Below the pieces are notes generated by a model. The model was not told the DNA's origin, made no database searches, and saw only the letters and a program-made list of their open reading frames with translations. From positions 12,803,501 through 12,867,500 of the forward strand of contig OX439041.1 of assembly GCA_949317995.1 (NCBI GenBank): a stretch of 64,000 nt of DNA, in the 5' to 3' direction. Source of the DNA: Acholoe squamosa (Eukaryota > Annelida > Polychaeta > Phyllodocida > Polynoidae). Below are positions 45,715 to 58,973 of this stretch, in pieces (positions within the stretch are counted from its first letter, which is position 1; every line of letters begins with the position of its first letter). A program made the position numbers and the translations under genes.

Positions 45715-46995
45715 AATTCTCATGAAAATGGAGCACAGGGTCACCATAACGTTCTTGTGTCACAAAGACTTAATAAGGGGGGGGATGGCTTTGTTGTGCA
45801 TACTTTTACATTACTGTCAGTAATATCTTGCTGTGGGCACATACTTTTGCATGTCTACCATCAGTATCTATCCCAATATAGGGTGAAATGTGTGTATTTT
45901 GAATGTTTCAAGGTGAGAAAAAAAAATGAAATACATAAGATGTCATATCTAAGATAAATACAAGGTAGAGAATAAAATCATTTGTATGCACAATTGTAGA
46001 ATCACAAAAGGAAAATTTTGATGACTTCAAATTCATTTTTCAATAAATTTTTGGGGGTTTGAAAGGAAATAAGTAGTTGTGTAACTTTTGCATCACCGTA
46101 CGTAGGTACATTAAATTAGATATAACATCAGGGAGAATACTCCTTTGGAATAAATGAATACCTCATTTTGTAGGTTTTAATAAGGGGAACATAGAGTCAA
46201 ACATAAAATTCCCCAACACATGCACATAAATAATCTATATCAATGACAAGCATGTGGTGTACCTACTGGCATCACCGTACGTAGGTCCACTAAAACTGTT
46301 ATAAGAGAAAGTCTGTTGATATTTAATAAAACATTTTTTAGCACAAAAGTGTAGCTTGTTTTGTGAATATATGTGCAAATTATTATACATGAAGGGTGCT
46401 TTCCCTTCATTTGATACAGCAAATCTATGGAAACATCACCGTACGTAGGTACATCACCATGGATTAATTTCAGGCTAAAAATGGATGTAATAATAAAAAT
46501 GGTGAAGGTGCAATGTTTTTTCAATATAGCCAGATGACCAGTCATTCAATTTGTGCAGGAAAAAATATCACTTCCCTAAAGCATTCTACTCATGGTCCAT
46601 CACCGTACGTAGGTACATGGCCATGGGTAGGTCCCTTACCAGAGTGGGTATGATCAAAGTGAACATATCACCAATCATGATCAATAGAAATCAAAGATAT
46701 CATCTGTCAACTATTATTTAGGCTATATTGACTAATATATTCAATATCATGCTAATTATTTGACACTTAGGCTAATTATTTAGTCTGCTCATGCCTAGGA
46801 TGCATCACCGTACGTAGGTCCACTTTCAAACACAATAAGAAATGGCATAGAATGTTCAATTTACAAGATTAGTGTTCCCAATTTTGTCAGGAATCTGTAT
46901 TGCCCAATAGCTTTTAGCCAAAAGAAAATTGGAATGATACAAGAAGTTCACGATTTTCCCCTTCCCAAGCACTGTGCTCCATTTTCGTGAGAATT
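45715..46995. mobile_element. 1.28-kb non-autonomous transposon with five internal motif copies
   Basis: It is absent from block A (site near 1,577) and from block D (near 43,706). The terminal inverted repeats CTCAYGAAAATGGAGCAC differ at one position; AATT borders both ends and is either a 4-bp target duplication or the outermost repeat. Inside, catcaccgtacgtaggt occurs at 46,091, 46,270, 46,434, 46,598 and 46,803. There is no transposase frame. The superfamily is undetermined. Confidence 0.85.
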
Positions 46996-49900
46996 GATAT
47001 ACATGCAGTGCCTGTTGTCAAACCTGTTGCCTATGGAGCCTATTAGTCCTATTGGTTTTAGCAGTAGTTACCCAAAGTCAGGACACCTTCCCTGTCAGAC
47101 GGCTGTCTCTACTTGATGAGTGGTTGACAGCCATGAAATTGACACCAGCATTACATGTATGTCTCCTCTGATCTCCAACCGTGTTTTCTGGGAAGATGTG
47201 GCTGGCGGAGGTGGTGGCTCTGTCTCTAAGGTGGGGGCCCCTTGAGAGCTTTGCTCTACTTTTAATCTCACAGATCATTTCCTTTTAAAGGGCTGCATAG
47301 TGGTTTGATATATTTTGCATGCATGCTTCAATCAAAGATTGAAATAAAGCACTGGCAGGTCAGGAGCTGGAACTGCATTTTGGGTCATGTTGAAGATAAC
47401 CTGTGAGCACCAGTGCTTCATAGATCCTAGTGGTATAACACAGGCTGACGTTGTGACTCCCCTGTTGGCTACTTTGGTCAGGATAAATGACTCAGGAGCA
47501 GTTGGGGCTCAGCACAGTCATGGAGCAAGGCAGTTCATATTGAAAAACTGTCCTTGGAGGCCATTTGTTCCTGCCATAGTCATTGATTTAGGCACATTAC
47601 CTGTGTTTATTGGTAGTCATTACCTCTACCACTGAACTATGTTCCCATGGAGGTTGCTGCTCTTTGGTAATTGAATTATTTTTGGGCTCAGATGAATTGT
47701 TTTTCACATTACACACGCACTGTTCACATACTGTTGCAGTTACCTTCCCATATAAAATCTAACAGAGATGTACAAACGGGAAAGCAATTTTGATGTGGAT
47801 GGTCACTGAAAATTAACTTATGAAACTCCTGTGAGCATTTATCTACATTTCTCGCGTTGATCAATGAAGCTATTTTAAGATAGACATAGGATATTTTCAA
47901 GAATCTAGGAATGAGAGATTACTGAGATTTTTAAGGGACATGCAGAAGTCTGTCTCAATATTCTTTGCCCCTCTCCATATTCCCAAATTGAATTTTTCTA
48001 GCCTCTCTATGCAAATAATGCGAAAGCCCTGAGAATTTTGACATTTTAGATAAACATTTTGCATCTTACTTTTCCCTCCCAACTATATCCATCTGACTAG
48101 ATCCCTGATCTACCAAAGATGACAGAAGACAAATCCTCCTTTTCATGCTGAGTCAGGTCCAAGTGCAGTTTGTATTGATGTTGGCAGGAGTCAAGCCTTT
48201 AGAGGCCCAGTATGGGGCTGTGAGGTACACCAATCGAGCTTGTAGTGCTCTCCCTTTAACCCTTCAAAGGCCAATGATGCGGGAGTGCATCATGCCTAAT
48301 GGTCATCATGATGCACTAATGAAGTGCTGTTGAGAATGCTCGCCAGCACTTTATTGGAGCATTCTCTGGGTGTGTGTCAACCCTATGGGGTGAGATTGGT
48401 GCATCATGATGACCAATGGGGATGATCCATTAATGTATTAGTGGCAATTAAAGGGATAAGAGGACAGAGTGCATTCATGCATAATGCCCATCCGGATGTG
48501 TGAAAGTGCACAGCCCTTGTGAGTCTACTTTCATTCATATTGCATTTATACACAATGGTGATGTATTAACCAACTATGCAGCACTAAGAGGGTTCAGAGC
48601 ATACTGAACCAGCATAGAGCTGTGAGAAACCCCTAGGGTTAAGGGTGTTAAGGATGCATGCCATGCCTAGTCAGGTGTAAATGGAGATTAGTCGTCAACC
48701 TGCTCAGGGTACCAACAGGTGTCATACCATCACAGTAATATTACTACTGAGTCATCATGTGTGTGCAGCCATCTTGTCTCCTGGTCAGGGCACCAATAGG
48801 TGTCATACCATCGCAGTAATATTACGGCTGAGTCATCCTGTGTATGCCGCCACCTTGTCTCACATTAAAGAAATAATGCATATTAAACCCTCTTGTATGA
48901 TCTGTGAATTAGGCATAGAAAGAGGTAGCAGATTCAGCTTACAGTCTTAGAGCTCATCCCCCAGTATAGTATCTATAAAACAGGTTTGATAACAATATAA
49001 CCATGAGGAAATCAGGGCTGGAACTTCTATGTGAAAACAGAGTAGACACATGACACCCTTAAAGAAATATAAACCATCATAATATGTCATACTGGATGGT
49101 ACCACTTTTGGTACCATGGTGGAAGGAACATTACATCCCTATAGAACTCAGACCCATAACACTAATGCCATGCTATTACGACCGAGTCAATCTGAGATGC
49201 TCACATCACGGCCCACTTGGTGAGGGCCACTCACCCTGTGATGTAACGAGAGCAAATACCATGCTCAATCAAACACATTATCGATATGCAGCTTATGGAG
49301 AGGAATTATCACCACACCTTTTGTAGATCCTGTTGGTATGTGGGGAGTTGTAGGCATCAAGGGTGTAAGGGGAGGGGCAGGTTGGATGGATATCCTGGAA
49401 TGGAAAAGCATTTCCGTGCTATCCACTCCATTAGAATTACTGCTAAAGTGAAGTGAACCAAATCATCCCTGTTAGCCTTGGGTAGTCATCTTTACAGGGC
49501 TCTACTTGAGGGAAAAGTGAATGGTTTTCCCTGAGGTTTAAACTTAAGATTAAATGTGACGATTCGTTTGTAGAGGTTCAAGCAAAAAAATATGGATGAC
49601 AAGTGTCAGGAAGCATTGTATCTGCTGGCTCCACATTGGCTCCTCAATCATCTAGTTCCCCGGCCAGTCCCATTTATCTCACAACCATCTCTATTCCCAC
49701 TCTGCAGCTTTGACTGGCTAATTTACATACTAACCCTTTAAGGGCCATTGATACAGGACTGCACCAGGCATATTGGGCAACATGCCAACCCTCTGTGGAT
49801 GTATCAATCACATAGGGTCGGCATGATGGATTGATACACCATCGGTCTTTAAAAGGGTAACAGCTCTGGCTAATTCACATATTTACCCTTTAGGGTCTGT

Positions 49901-52301
49901 ATAGGGTTTTTAACCTTAATGGCCAATTGTGCATTGATGCATCATGCCCATTAGCCATTTTGTTGAAATACCAGCAGATTAGCATGATGCACCAAGAATG
50001 CTCCCCACAGTTCATTGGTGCAGCATGTGACCAATGGTGCATTGGCAATGCAGTATTCCATTAGTAGCCCTTAAAGATTTGATGTGCATTGTCCTTTTGT
50101 CATTATGATCCCATTTATTCAAAATGCAGCACTGGTGGAGAAATACTCACTGGTTATTGCATCCCAATTATCCAGCCTTTAACTCTATAAAGGCCACTAA
50201 TGTGAATCCTGCCCATTGATCATCATGATGCATTGAAATCACTGAATGGGATACACTAATGCATTATTGACCTCTAAAGGGTTAACATGGAGACAACACC
50301 ATCATGATGAGCTGCTTCACACTCTTAGCTCTAAGCCTCAGGGGAAATTAATAAGAAATTGAAATAGACACTTGTGAGCTGAGAATGTCTAAATACTGTA
50401 TAATGTAAGTGAGTGGAAGGAGCTGTAACTTTTACAGTAGGTGAGAGTCTAACACTTTAAGGACTACTAAAGTAGCCCATTGGTTGGCATGATGCACCAA
50501 TGAAGTGCTGGTGAGTCAGCTTGCAAGCACTTGATTGGAGCATCATGCAGACCCTGTGAAGGAGCCTCAGCACTGTGCACGAATGCAGCCCTAGCAAATT
50601 ACTCAACAGCTGCATTCATGCATCATGACAATGATTATGGTCGATGCAATAGCAGACCTTAGTGGGCCTTGATAAATACAAATAGATGTTGGTGATCAGA
50701 GAAGTTCTAAATATTGGATGATATAAGTAAGTTGGAGAAGGAGGTGTTACACATATGGAATGAATAAATTAGGTTTCAGCGCATCATGTTTAAACGATGG
50801 CCCTGTACTGGTATTCATACAATGTGTACTGTAATCACCATATTGTTGTTGTTTAGAGCCTGATGTTAAATAAGCATTGGTCTTCTATTCAAACACCTGG
50901 GTAAGGGCTAATGGTCAAGGGGTAGTATGTGAGATAAATTTCAAGCATTTTGACTGTATATTTATAAGTGCCTTTGTGGTACACGAGTTAAACAGTTAGC
51001 TAGGGAGAAAGGTACTGCCCAAATTGGCAGAAAAAAAAGTATGATATAAGCAAAGTTTGTAGGGGCCTCATCCCCACTTACTCTCAGGCATCCACCATGG
51101 GAGATTACTACTCTAAAATGGTGTCATTAAGATTCTAAAATGGGCCAGCATTTAAGAGGGGGAGTAGAATGATGAGGTTATTTACAATCCGTTTCCGTTC
51201 CCACTCAATAACCACTGAATAATTATGGGGCTGGTTTTACCCTTTGTAAAAACCGCTTGTACATTCATGTCTTGTACATGCATGAATGCAGCCCTGGTGA
51301 GTTTCTCACCATTTCAACTTTATGGGATTGATATAAATTATGTTCTAATTAGGTAGGCAAAATTCTCTAATGTAGTGCTGATGAGGAGATTGCCAGTGCT
51401 GCATTGGTGAGTTGAGAAGGCACCGTTCAGGTTTTAATGGGTTAAAACCTAGTTTTGTCACTTGTCAATAAGCGCTAAATCATTATTATAGTGATAATTA
51501 AAAAGGCTGATGACAGATAGGTACAACTATCTCCCTAAAGCCATTATCGGTGACTGCTCCCATTCCACATCCAGTGGTGGATTTAGAGAGGGGGGGGCGT
51601 GGAGGCGCACGCTTTGGCCACAGGTATATAAAATAGAACAAAAAAGTGTAACCAACTTCACCTATTTTAATGCCTGCTGCCTAAAACAGACAATTCATTT
51701 TTAGGCCTTGGTAACAGTTTCAAGTTTCCAATCATCTAACAATGTATTTATTAAAAACACATTCTCCAAAATATTACAATATCAAAATTCCTAAAGTAGG
51801 GTATCTATATACATCCCCCACCTGCATTTTAAGTATTGTAGTAAAAACATTCAGAGTATCCAGACTCAATTATCAATTCCTTCCATACACCATCTGCGGA
51901 ATAGCATCCCCCTAGAAGGCCATGGCCAGGCCACCCAACAGGCTAGGCATCCATTCATCTTCCTTCAAACTGCACAGACAACAAACAAGATGAAGATGTG
52001 ACCAGCGGGAAAGTCGTCTGCTCCATCACAAATAGCCAGGAAGTGCTTAGATGGTGATGGCTTTTTCTTGTTTCCACCACTGAAGATGTCCACTTCATCA
52101 GTCCGTCACCGCCTCCATCTAGCAAAGTGACAGAAAGAGGGAGAATAGGATTAGATTTATTGTTGAAATACAGCAAGTCTGAGATAGAGAATGAATAGGT
52201 TTGCTCTTCAATCTGCAGTAATATCTTGTGTTTTAGGCAAACCCAACTTAATCCCAATTTCAGAAATGTGCTTAGGCCTATTTTGAATTATTACATGACT
52301 A

Positions 52302-54113
52302 CTGTGATTTGGGGTGCTTTTTCTGGATATTCCCATGCACATACCTGTCGATATTGCATGGCATGATGCATGCATCATGACTTTTGTAAGGCGTGCGGTT
52401 ATAACATGCACACCTTACATGTTATACATGTCATATGTTACACGTTAAAACCTGCCAGGGTAGGGGTCAAAACCTGCACTCTACTGATCCCAAATCCAAC
52501 TCCTTATACATTGCACCACAGGGACTGTCGAGAAACGGTGTGTGTTTGCCTGGTTAGAAAGCCACCAGTAGCTGTCCACGTTCTTGCCTACCCCTCCCCA
52601 GCACTACTGCTGCTGCTGCTCACATAACGGCGACGACTGCGGGATGCGTTCAAACCAAACCAAGCCAAGCCAGGCACCGAGGTGTGTGTGCCAATGGTCT
52701 AGTGGTTAGCGCATTGCGCTCAGCTTGTAGATGTAGCCGGGACGAGCCCCGGTCCGGGCGTTTAATGGGTATGTCATGACTCAGGAGGCTTCGCCCCCCT
52801 CGTGGCATGTTATAGTTGGATATCAGTCACGCGTCATGACATATCCATTAAAAGTTTAACGTGTGATATACATCACATATGGCCCAGGATTTGGCACATA
52901 TGAGTTGAAGTACAATGCATAGAAAGAAAACATCAAAAATTCTGACAGGGCTAGTTGGAGCGTCCATGACCTACTGTAGGTGACTGGTACTATAGTGACA
53001 GTCTGTCAGTTGTCAATGGTTAAGCCTATGGAGAATACACCCTTTATCGCTCGCATGTTTCATTGGTGAATAACTCCTCTCCTGGCGAGTTAAGCAATGC
53101 ACAATATCAGCAGGTGTTGAATAAAGATCCAGATTAACCATATAAAGGCATGAGACAATGTAATTCTCCTCCATTTTGTTATTATCCAGCAGTTTCAATA
53201 GCACCGTAAGGCGATCGTCTCGCTGTCCGCCATTTTGGAATTTGATGTTCCGTGCGCATGCGCGACCCCTCCTTGCCGGAAGTCGCATTTTCAACGGAGA
53301 AATGATAGATAATATCGATTTAACTTGAAATTAATGGCTTTTTGAATATAATCCATGCATGTTTGGCAATATTAATCAAATTGAATCGAATACACCCCCT
53401 CAATTTACTGTTATAAAATAAAATCTGACGACCGGTCACTCTGCGCGCATGTGCGAACTCGCACGAGGATGTCCTCCCTGGAGGGAGAGTGTAAAGACTA
53501 GTACATAAGGTACATATATATTATGTCAGAGGGCGCACACAGTAGCTAATAGATTGAAATCATAACAGCCTGCGTCCTCTGACTATACCATTACGTACAT
53601 AGAGTCCCACACTCGCCCCACCGGAAATGCGATAGGCATAACAAACTTATGGCGGTCTGATTTACAGGATTGGTATATAAACGGTCTTATACCAACTTTT
53701 CCTCAAGCTATCGCGTTACATGGACGGTCTTCCAGCCTTACCTGCTGAAAAAAAGCGTCTTAATTGGACAATTCCCATAGGAACCCATGTGTTATGTCTA
53801 TCGCGAAAATCTATCGCACAATGCTATCCTATGGAGCCTCGTTTTCGTGAGAAAGTAGGTTAAATATGTCAGGTTTTTTCTTCAGCTATTTTCATAGATA
53901 AAGAAATTTTTTTCCCCAGGAACTGTGCATGTTCAATGAAAGACTAGATCATAAAGAACATGTTTTCATGATTTTTTGTTTAATTATCCCCCAATTTCGA
54001 TGAGCAATTCCCATCTAAAGTTCAAATTCATGACCATCAGTTTACGACCGACAAGGCGCCGCCAATGACCCAGCAGGAGCTGGGCCAATTACTTGTTCAC
54101 TACCTGTAGTACA
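52302..54113. mobile_element. Block B copy of the 1.8-kb block
   Basis: This is equivalent to 7,135-8,945. The tRNA-like head is at 52,690-52,760, the foldback at 52,761-52,852 and the promoter-like cluster at 53,212-53,283. The few changes leave all motifs intact. Confidence 0.5.
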
Positions 54114-54924
54114 AATTCAGATATAAAAGTTTGTTAAATCCGTTTGGTATAGATAAATAACTACATGTGTATGTTTAAAATGCAGAGAAAAGCCAATACA
54201 AAACTAGCAGGCACATACTGAATTATAAATGTATTAAGTGGAATTTCATACGGCGTGAAAAAAGGGCAGGTGACAGTTTGATTTTCCTGTCATGTCTATC
54301 GCCCATACCTTGGGGACCTTTCGGGAAATTGTGCGTGTGAATATTTTATATGAAACAATAAAATGTCAACGTGCAAATAGACATAAATGAATTAGAAAAT
54401 AATTCCATTAAACATGTTTTATGCCAAACACAACACTCCTGTTTGGTGAGTTGATGGAATCATTAAATATAAAACACCTCATGAGCGTAACCCCCCAAGG
54501 TGCTTGGTCAGAGCTTGTTATGATATTTCATGTCAAAACTAACACTTTCATTTAGGAACCCACTTTTTGAGTTAACACTGGGAGTTGTAGTATTTAGTTG
54601 GAAATGTCCTTTCTATACTTTTAAGAGGAATAACTTGTAAATTACATTTAATTGATATCAAAGAAAACACCTGTCTGAATTCTTGATGATCATTTTCAGT
54701 CAACAGCAAGTTTTCTATAGCAAATTACAAAATTAAGGGATGAAAGCGACAGAGCATAAAACTCATTTAAATGCTCATTAATAACCCCTTAAATAAGGTT
54801 TTGTATAGGATTTTATAGCCCTCTATACAAATACCTGAAATCAGGAAAAATCTGAAGACTTTCATCCCTGACAATAAAAAAAAAAAACTAACCTGTGCTT
54901 GTCTACTTTTCTACCTTTTTTCAG

Positions 54925-55071
54925 AAGACTTTGGTTTCCAGTCTACTCTCTCCTCTACTATTTCCTATGCACATTTTCAAAAACTTGGTGCCTCATATTG
55001 ACCACTGTTTGATCTACTTTGGTCGCCTAGTGGCGTCAGTCAACACCTATACACTGTTGGTGGGCAATCAG
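54925..55071 (+). pseudogene. Exon-like segment, block B copy
   Basis: This is the duplicate of 9,752-9,898, with the same acceptor-like and donor-like edges and an identical frame. Confidence 0.4.
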
Positions 55072-55087
55072 GTTTTTGGCACCTGCT

Positions 55088-55266
55088 TTAACCCTTCGAG
55101 GGCTACTGATGCAGGAGTGCATTATGTCCATTGGTTGTCATGATGCACCAATGGGGTTTCTGACCAGCACTTCATTGGAGTATTGCACTGACCCTCCAGA
55201 ACTGAATCAAGCCTGTAATAGAGCTGACATGATGCATTAATGTATCAGCAGACCTTAAAGGGTTAA
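55088..55266. repeat. Dispersed multi-hairpin unit with TTAA at both ends
   Basis: It starts TTAACCCTTCGAGGGC and ends CTTAAAGGGTTAA. It is the best copy for showing flanking TTAA. Confidence 0.8.
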
Positions 55267-55878
55267 GCGATGTTTAGTTCATTAATGCAGCTGCATACCC
55301 ATTATATTCAATGTAGCATTGAACTGTCTATGTGCCAGGACTGCATTTCTGCATCATGCAAACGCTATGGGATTGGCACCCTCCAAAGGTCTCTGCATAA
55401 TGCACCAATGGACCATACCAATGGACCATACTGGTACATCCCAAACTGAGGACCATGAACCTGGAGGCATCATGCCACCATTAAAGGGTTACTGTCACAG
55501 AGACCAGGCAATGGTTACCATGACAACCAATCAGCTTCTAGTATCAGCCCAAGTAGGGCAAGTACAGGCAGGGCGGAACATACAAAGCTGAACAAAACAC
55601 ATTGAGAACACAGTCAGGGATAAAAAGATGGACAGGCTGAGAGAGAGGAGAAGGGGAAGAAGTAGTTTCTACTTACTACATTACCCTTCAAAGGCAAACA
55701 GTGAACGCCCTGATGAGTAACTCGCCCTGTTGAGTTACTGGCAAAGGCTACATTCATGCATCATGCTAACCCTATCAGGAGCTGGCATGATGTAACAATG
55801 AAGTGCTGCCGAGTGTGCTTCATTAGTAGATCATGTTGACCAATGGGAATGATGCACTCCTGCATCAGCGGTCATTAG

Positions 55879-56277
55879 AGAATGCTCCCCTCGTTTTCAG
55901 CTGCTCCCCTCACCTTGAGTTGCTCTCCCACTATGAGTGGCTTCCCTCATTTTGAGCTACTCTCTCACCCTCACCATAAGCTGCTGCTCCACCATGAGCT
56001 GCTTCCCTCACCCTTAGCTGCTCCCTTCCCACTGAGCTGTTCCCACACACTGAGCTGCTGCCCGCACCATATAAGCTGCTGCCCTCACCCTGAGCTGCTT
56101 CCCTCACCATAAGCTGCTGCTCCACAATGAGCTGCTGCCCTCACCCTTAGCTGCTGCCCTCACACTGAGTTGCTCCCCTAACAATAAGCTGTCCCCTCAC
56201 ACTGACCTGCTGCCCTCACCATATGAGCTGCTTTCCTAACCATGAGCCATGAGCTGCCCCCACGCTCAGCTACTCCA
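55879..56277 (+). repeat. Minisatellite, block B copy
   Basis: This is equivalent to 10,706-11,100, with a handful of substitutions such as ctgctgccctcacc changed to ctgcttccctcacc. Confidence 0.85.
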
Positions 56278-57657
56278 ACAGGTCACACTCCACTCAAGAG
56301 ACATTGGTACAGAGGATAGGAATAGAAAGGACTGTGTATTGAATTGGACAGATTGAAGATAAAGGAAGAACCAAAAGAAAATAAGGAAGACAAACAGTTG
56401 AATAGAATCACTCCCCTTGGCCATGTTGAGAATTCTGTGCGCACTGGTGGAAGTCACAGTGGTTTAAGTTGGGGGAGGTGGATGTAGCCTGCACACTTTT
56501 AGCCTTGCCAGACAGTATGTTTGCAGTAAGGTTTCTTATCTCAACTACTAATATGTCTTTATCAAAAGCTATAAACCTTTACATGTAAGCCATGGATATT
56601 ATTTATAGAACTTTCCAAAGGTCTGGGTGCACCTTTCCAAATACTCAACAGCGAGGGGATAGCTCCTACCACCTCTTTTATATCAGAAGTGTCACTCCTT
56701 TGCTGAAATTAAGGACATCTCCCTAAACTGGTTCATTTTCTATGGGATATCAATTACATACTCCTATTAAAAGTCACAGACAGAACAAATAGACTGTCCT
56801 GCATGGTTATAACCTTTACATATATAACAAGTGACCTTGAGATGGTCAACACTTCAAGCTAAATTACATCATGCAGCTACTCTAGTATCTCACATATAAC
56901 GTGCGGCTTATACCCCAATCTGAGGACACCTTATATGGGAGATACTAGGGGCCGCCCCGTGGGGGGGGGGGTATTTTCTAATTGTAACAAAATGTGACAG
57001 GGGGTGGGGGGTGTCAAGGTTTGTGTGGCATCACATTTTCAAGAATTGATTTTAAGGCCCATATTAAAGACATCATATGAACCAAGGTAAATATGTTAGC
57101 TAGAAGGGAACTACAGAAGGTCAGCACTGTATTGATAGAGGCGAAATTCGGGGGGCTGTCCCCCCAACCCATAGTCAGGTATGCTTTTATTTTACCCCCA
57201 AATCTCTGTTACTCATGTAGGTTCTAATAGGATTCAGATAAGAGATTATCATTGGAAGCTGAGCTGAGTCGACAGTATGGCTGAAGGTGGGGGGGGGGTT
57301 CAGCAGAGTGTGACGTAATTTTCAAGGGGGTGTTGGCTGTATGTGACTAAGTGTGACAGGGGGGTGGGGGAGTGTTGAAAATGGCCATAAAAGGTGTGAC
57401 ATAAGTTATAGATGGCCCCCTATGGCATTAATGCTATGTTGCATCATGTAGCCATTTATTTGCGGTTAACTATAGGGTGATGGTGGTGTCAGGATAAGGG
57501 GAATCCTTCCTTTCTCATAGTGCTCCCACTTTGTGAATCATTGATGGGGTCACCACAATCACATAGCACTTGCCAAGAATATGAGAATCAACCCATTTGG
57601 GATTTTAAGGTACCGTATGTAATGCTCAAAGCGATAACAAACAAGATCCTTGTACAT

Positions 57658-57904
57658 CTTTAAGGTCCGCTAATGCAGTGATGCAAGCCCATTGGTTGTC
57701 ATGATACATGAATGCAGCCCCAGCAGGTTACTCACCAGGGCTTCATTCAAGCATCTTGTTGGTGCTACAAGGTTGATAGGCACAGAGGGTCGGCATGATG
57801 CTTCAATGAAGTGCTAGCTAGCAGGCTCGTCAGCACTTCATTGTTACATCATGTAGATGAATGAGCCTAATGCTCTCTAGCATCAGCGGCCTTTATAGGG
57901 TTAA
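57658..57904. repeat. Complete dispersed hairpin unit spanning the A/B breakpoint
   Basis: The outer ends are tttaaggtccgctaatgc and gcggcctttatagggttaa. Inner hairpins: atgaatgcagccccagcagg / caccagggcttcattcaagc, and caatgaagtgctagc / gtcagcacttcattg. In block A the same unit is cut at 12,514. Confidence 0.8.
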
Positions 57905-58272
57905 GAAAAATGACACACCTTGCTGAGTGTTCCTATTTTGATATCAATAATCTTGATATTCCTATTATTCCCGTAGGGTGCTTTATTACTAGAATTCACT
58001 TGAAATTTAGTAAGCCCCTATTTGTGTCTAACTAAATCCAATAATGGCACCCTAGAAGGTTGTAAAGCGCTGTGGCCTTACTGTGAATGACTCCAGGTCT
58101 GTGCAGCTGTTGGGGAATGTGAGAGAAGCAGGTATGCTGTAAATTCAAAAGACGTCTTTAAATATTAACAATTGGTGTTACCCTCCACATCAGCACCCGA
58201 TCCACATGCGCACACACATCCACACAACAAATCCTTGAGCTCTATTGGAGGGTTCAGAGTTTAGGGTTACCG

Positions 58273-58973
58273 TATTCAACGTAATTAGCGCACTTAAAAA
58301 ATTATATATTGCTGTAAAATATGAAACAAAAAATAATTCGCACACCCCTTCTGGTATGAGAGCTGGTATCCCGGGCTGGTTTATGGGATGCTATATTACC
58401 GCAAGTATTAAGCTGCTACTGTTCAGCCTTCACACCTACATGGGCCACAACACCCTGAGGTGTGAATGTTGAATGCTCCATAGTGCCCCCTGCTTAGGGA
58501 GTGGTCATTATTTATCAACGGGGGGGGGGGGGTGGTGGGTTTGAGGGGGGCGTAAAATTTTCAGACCCCTCCCGAGGGGGGGCTAAAAAGATTTTGACCC
58601 CTCTTGAGCAGGGGGGCTAAAAAAAATTCACCCTCTTTTTAGCAAAAAAGCCCGCGCGCTACTATAGATCAAAGAGGGGTGCGAAAACTCTCCGTGCCTC
58701 CGGCGCGAGGGGGGGCGCAAAACATTTTGACTGCCGTCGAGGGGGGGCGTAAAAAAAATTTCCGCGCATCTGCGCGAAAACCCACCACCCCCCCTGTTGA
58801 TAAATAATGACCACTCCCTTACCAGGTGTGAATACATGGCACATTAGTGTATAGTGCTACCTTCCTTTATGGTTTACCCAATTTCTGTAGGAAATATTGA
58901 AGGGGAGAAATATTCTCAGTCAAAAAGCAGGGGTGTATGCTTATTAGGGTATGTGCGCTAATTACGTCGAATA
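58273..58973. mobile_element. 700-bp element with inverted ends, hosting a nested MITE
   Basis: The ends contain ACGTAATTAGCGCAC at 58,279-58,293 and, inverted, at 58,953-58,967, with flanking TATTC also shared. A PIF/Harbinger-type MITE is inserted inside. No transposase frame remains. Target duplication not resolved. Confidence 0.6.
58497..58818. mobile_element. 322-bp PIF/Harbinger-like MITE, TTA target duplication
   Basis: The ends GGGAGTGGTCATTATTTATC are perfect inverted repeats, continuing with a G-run and ggtggtgggttt. TTA flanks both sides (58,494-58,496 and 58,819-58,821), the usual 3-bp target of PIF/Harbinger elements. The interior is made of five degenerate G-rich units (ggggggcgtaaaa / ggggggctaaaa). 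Confidence 0.85.

Larger units (their letters stand above)
44501..57710. repeat. Segmental duplication block B (direct copy of 1-12,514)
   Basis: Same orientation and order as block A. It carries the 45,715-46,995 element, absent from A, and lacks the inserts at 818-1164 and 2,524-2,752. Homology may extend left of 44,501, but A starts at the window edge. Sequence immediately left (44,440-44,500) resembles the left edge of block D. Confidence 0.93.

Noticed and set aside
46091..46822. Regularly spaced 17-bp repeats as a CRISPR array
   Set aside because: Spacing is 164-205 bp, far longer than CRISPR spacers, there are no cas genes, and the whole lies between transposon-type inverted ends in an animal genome.
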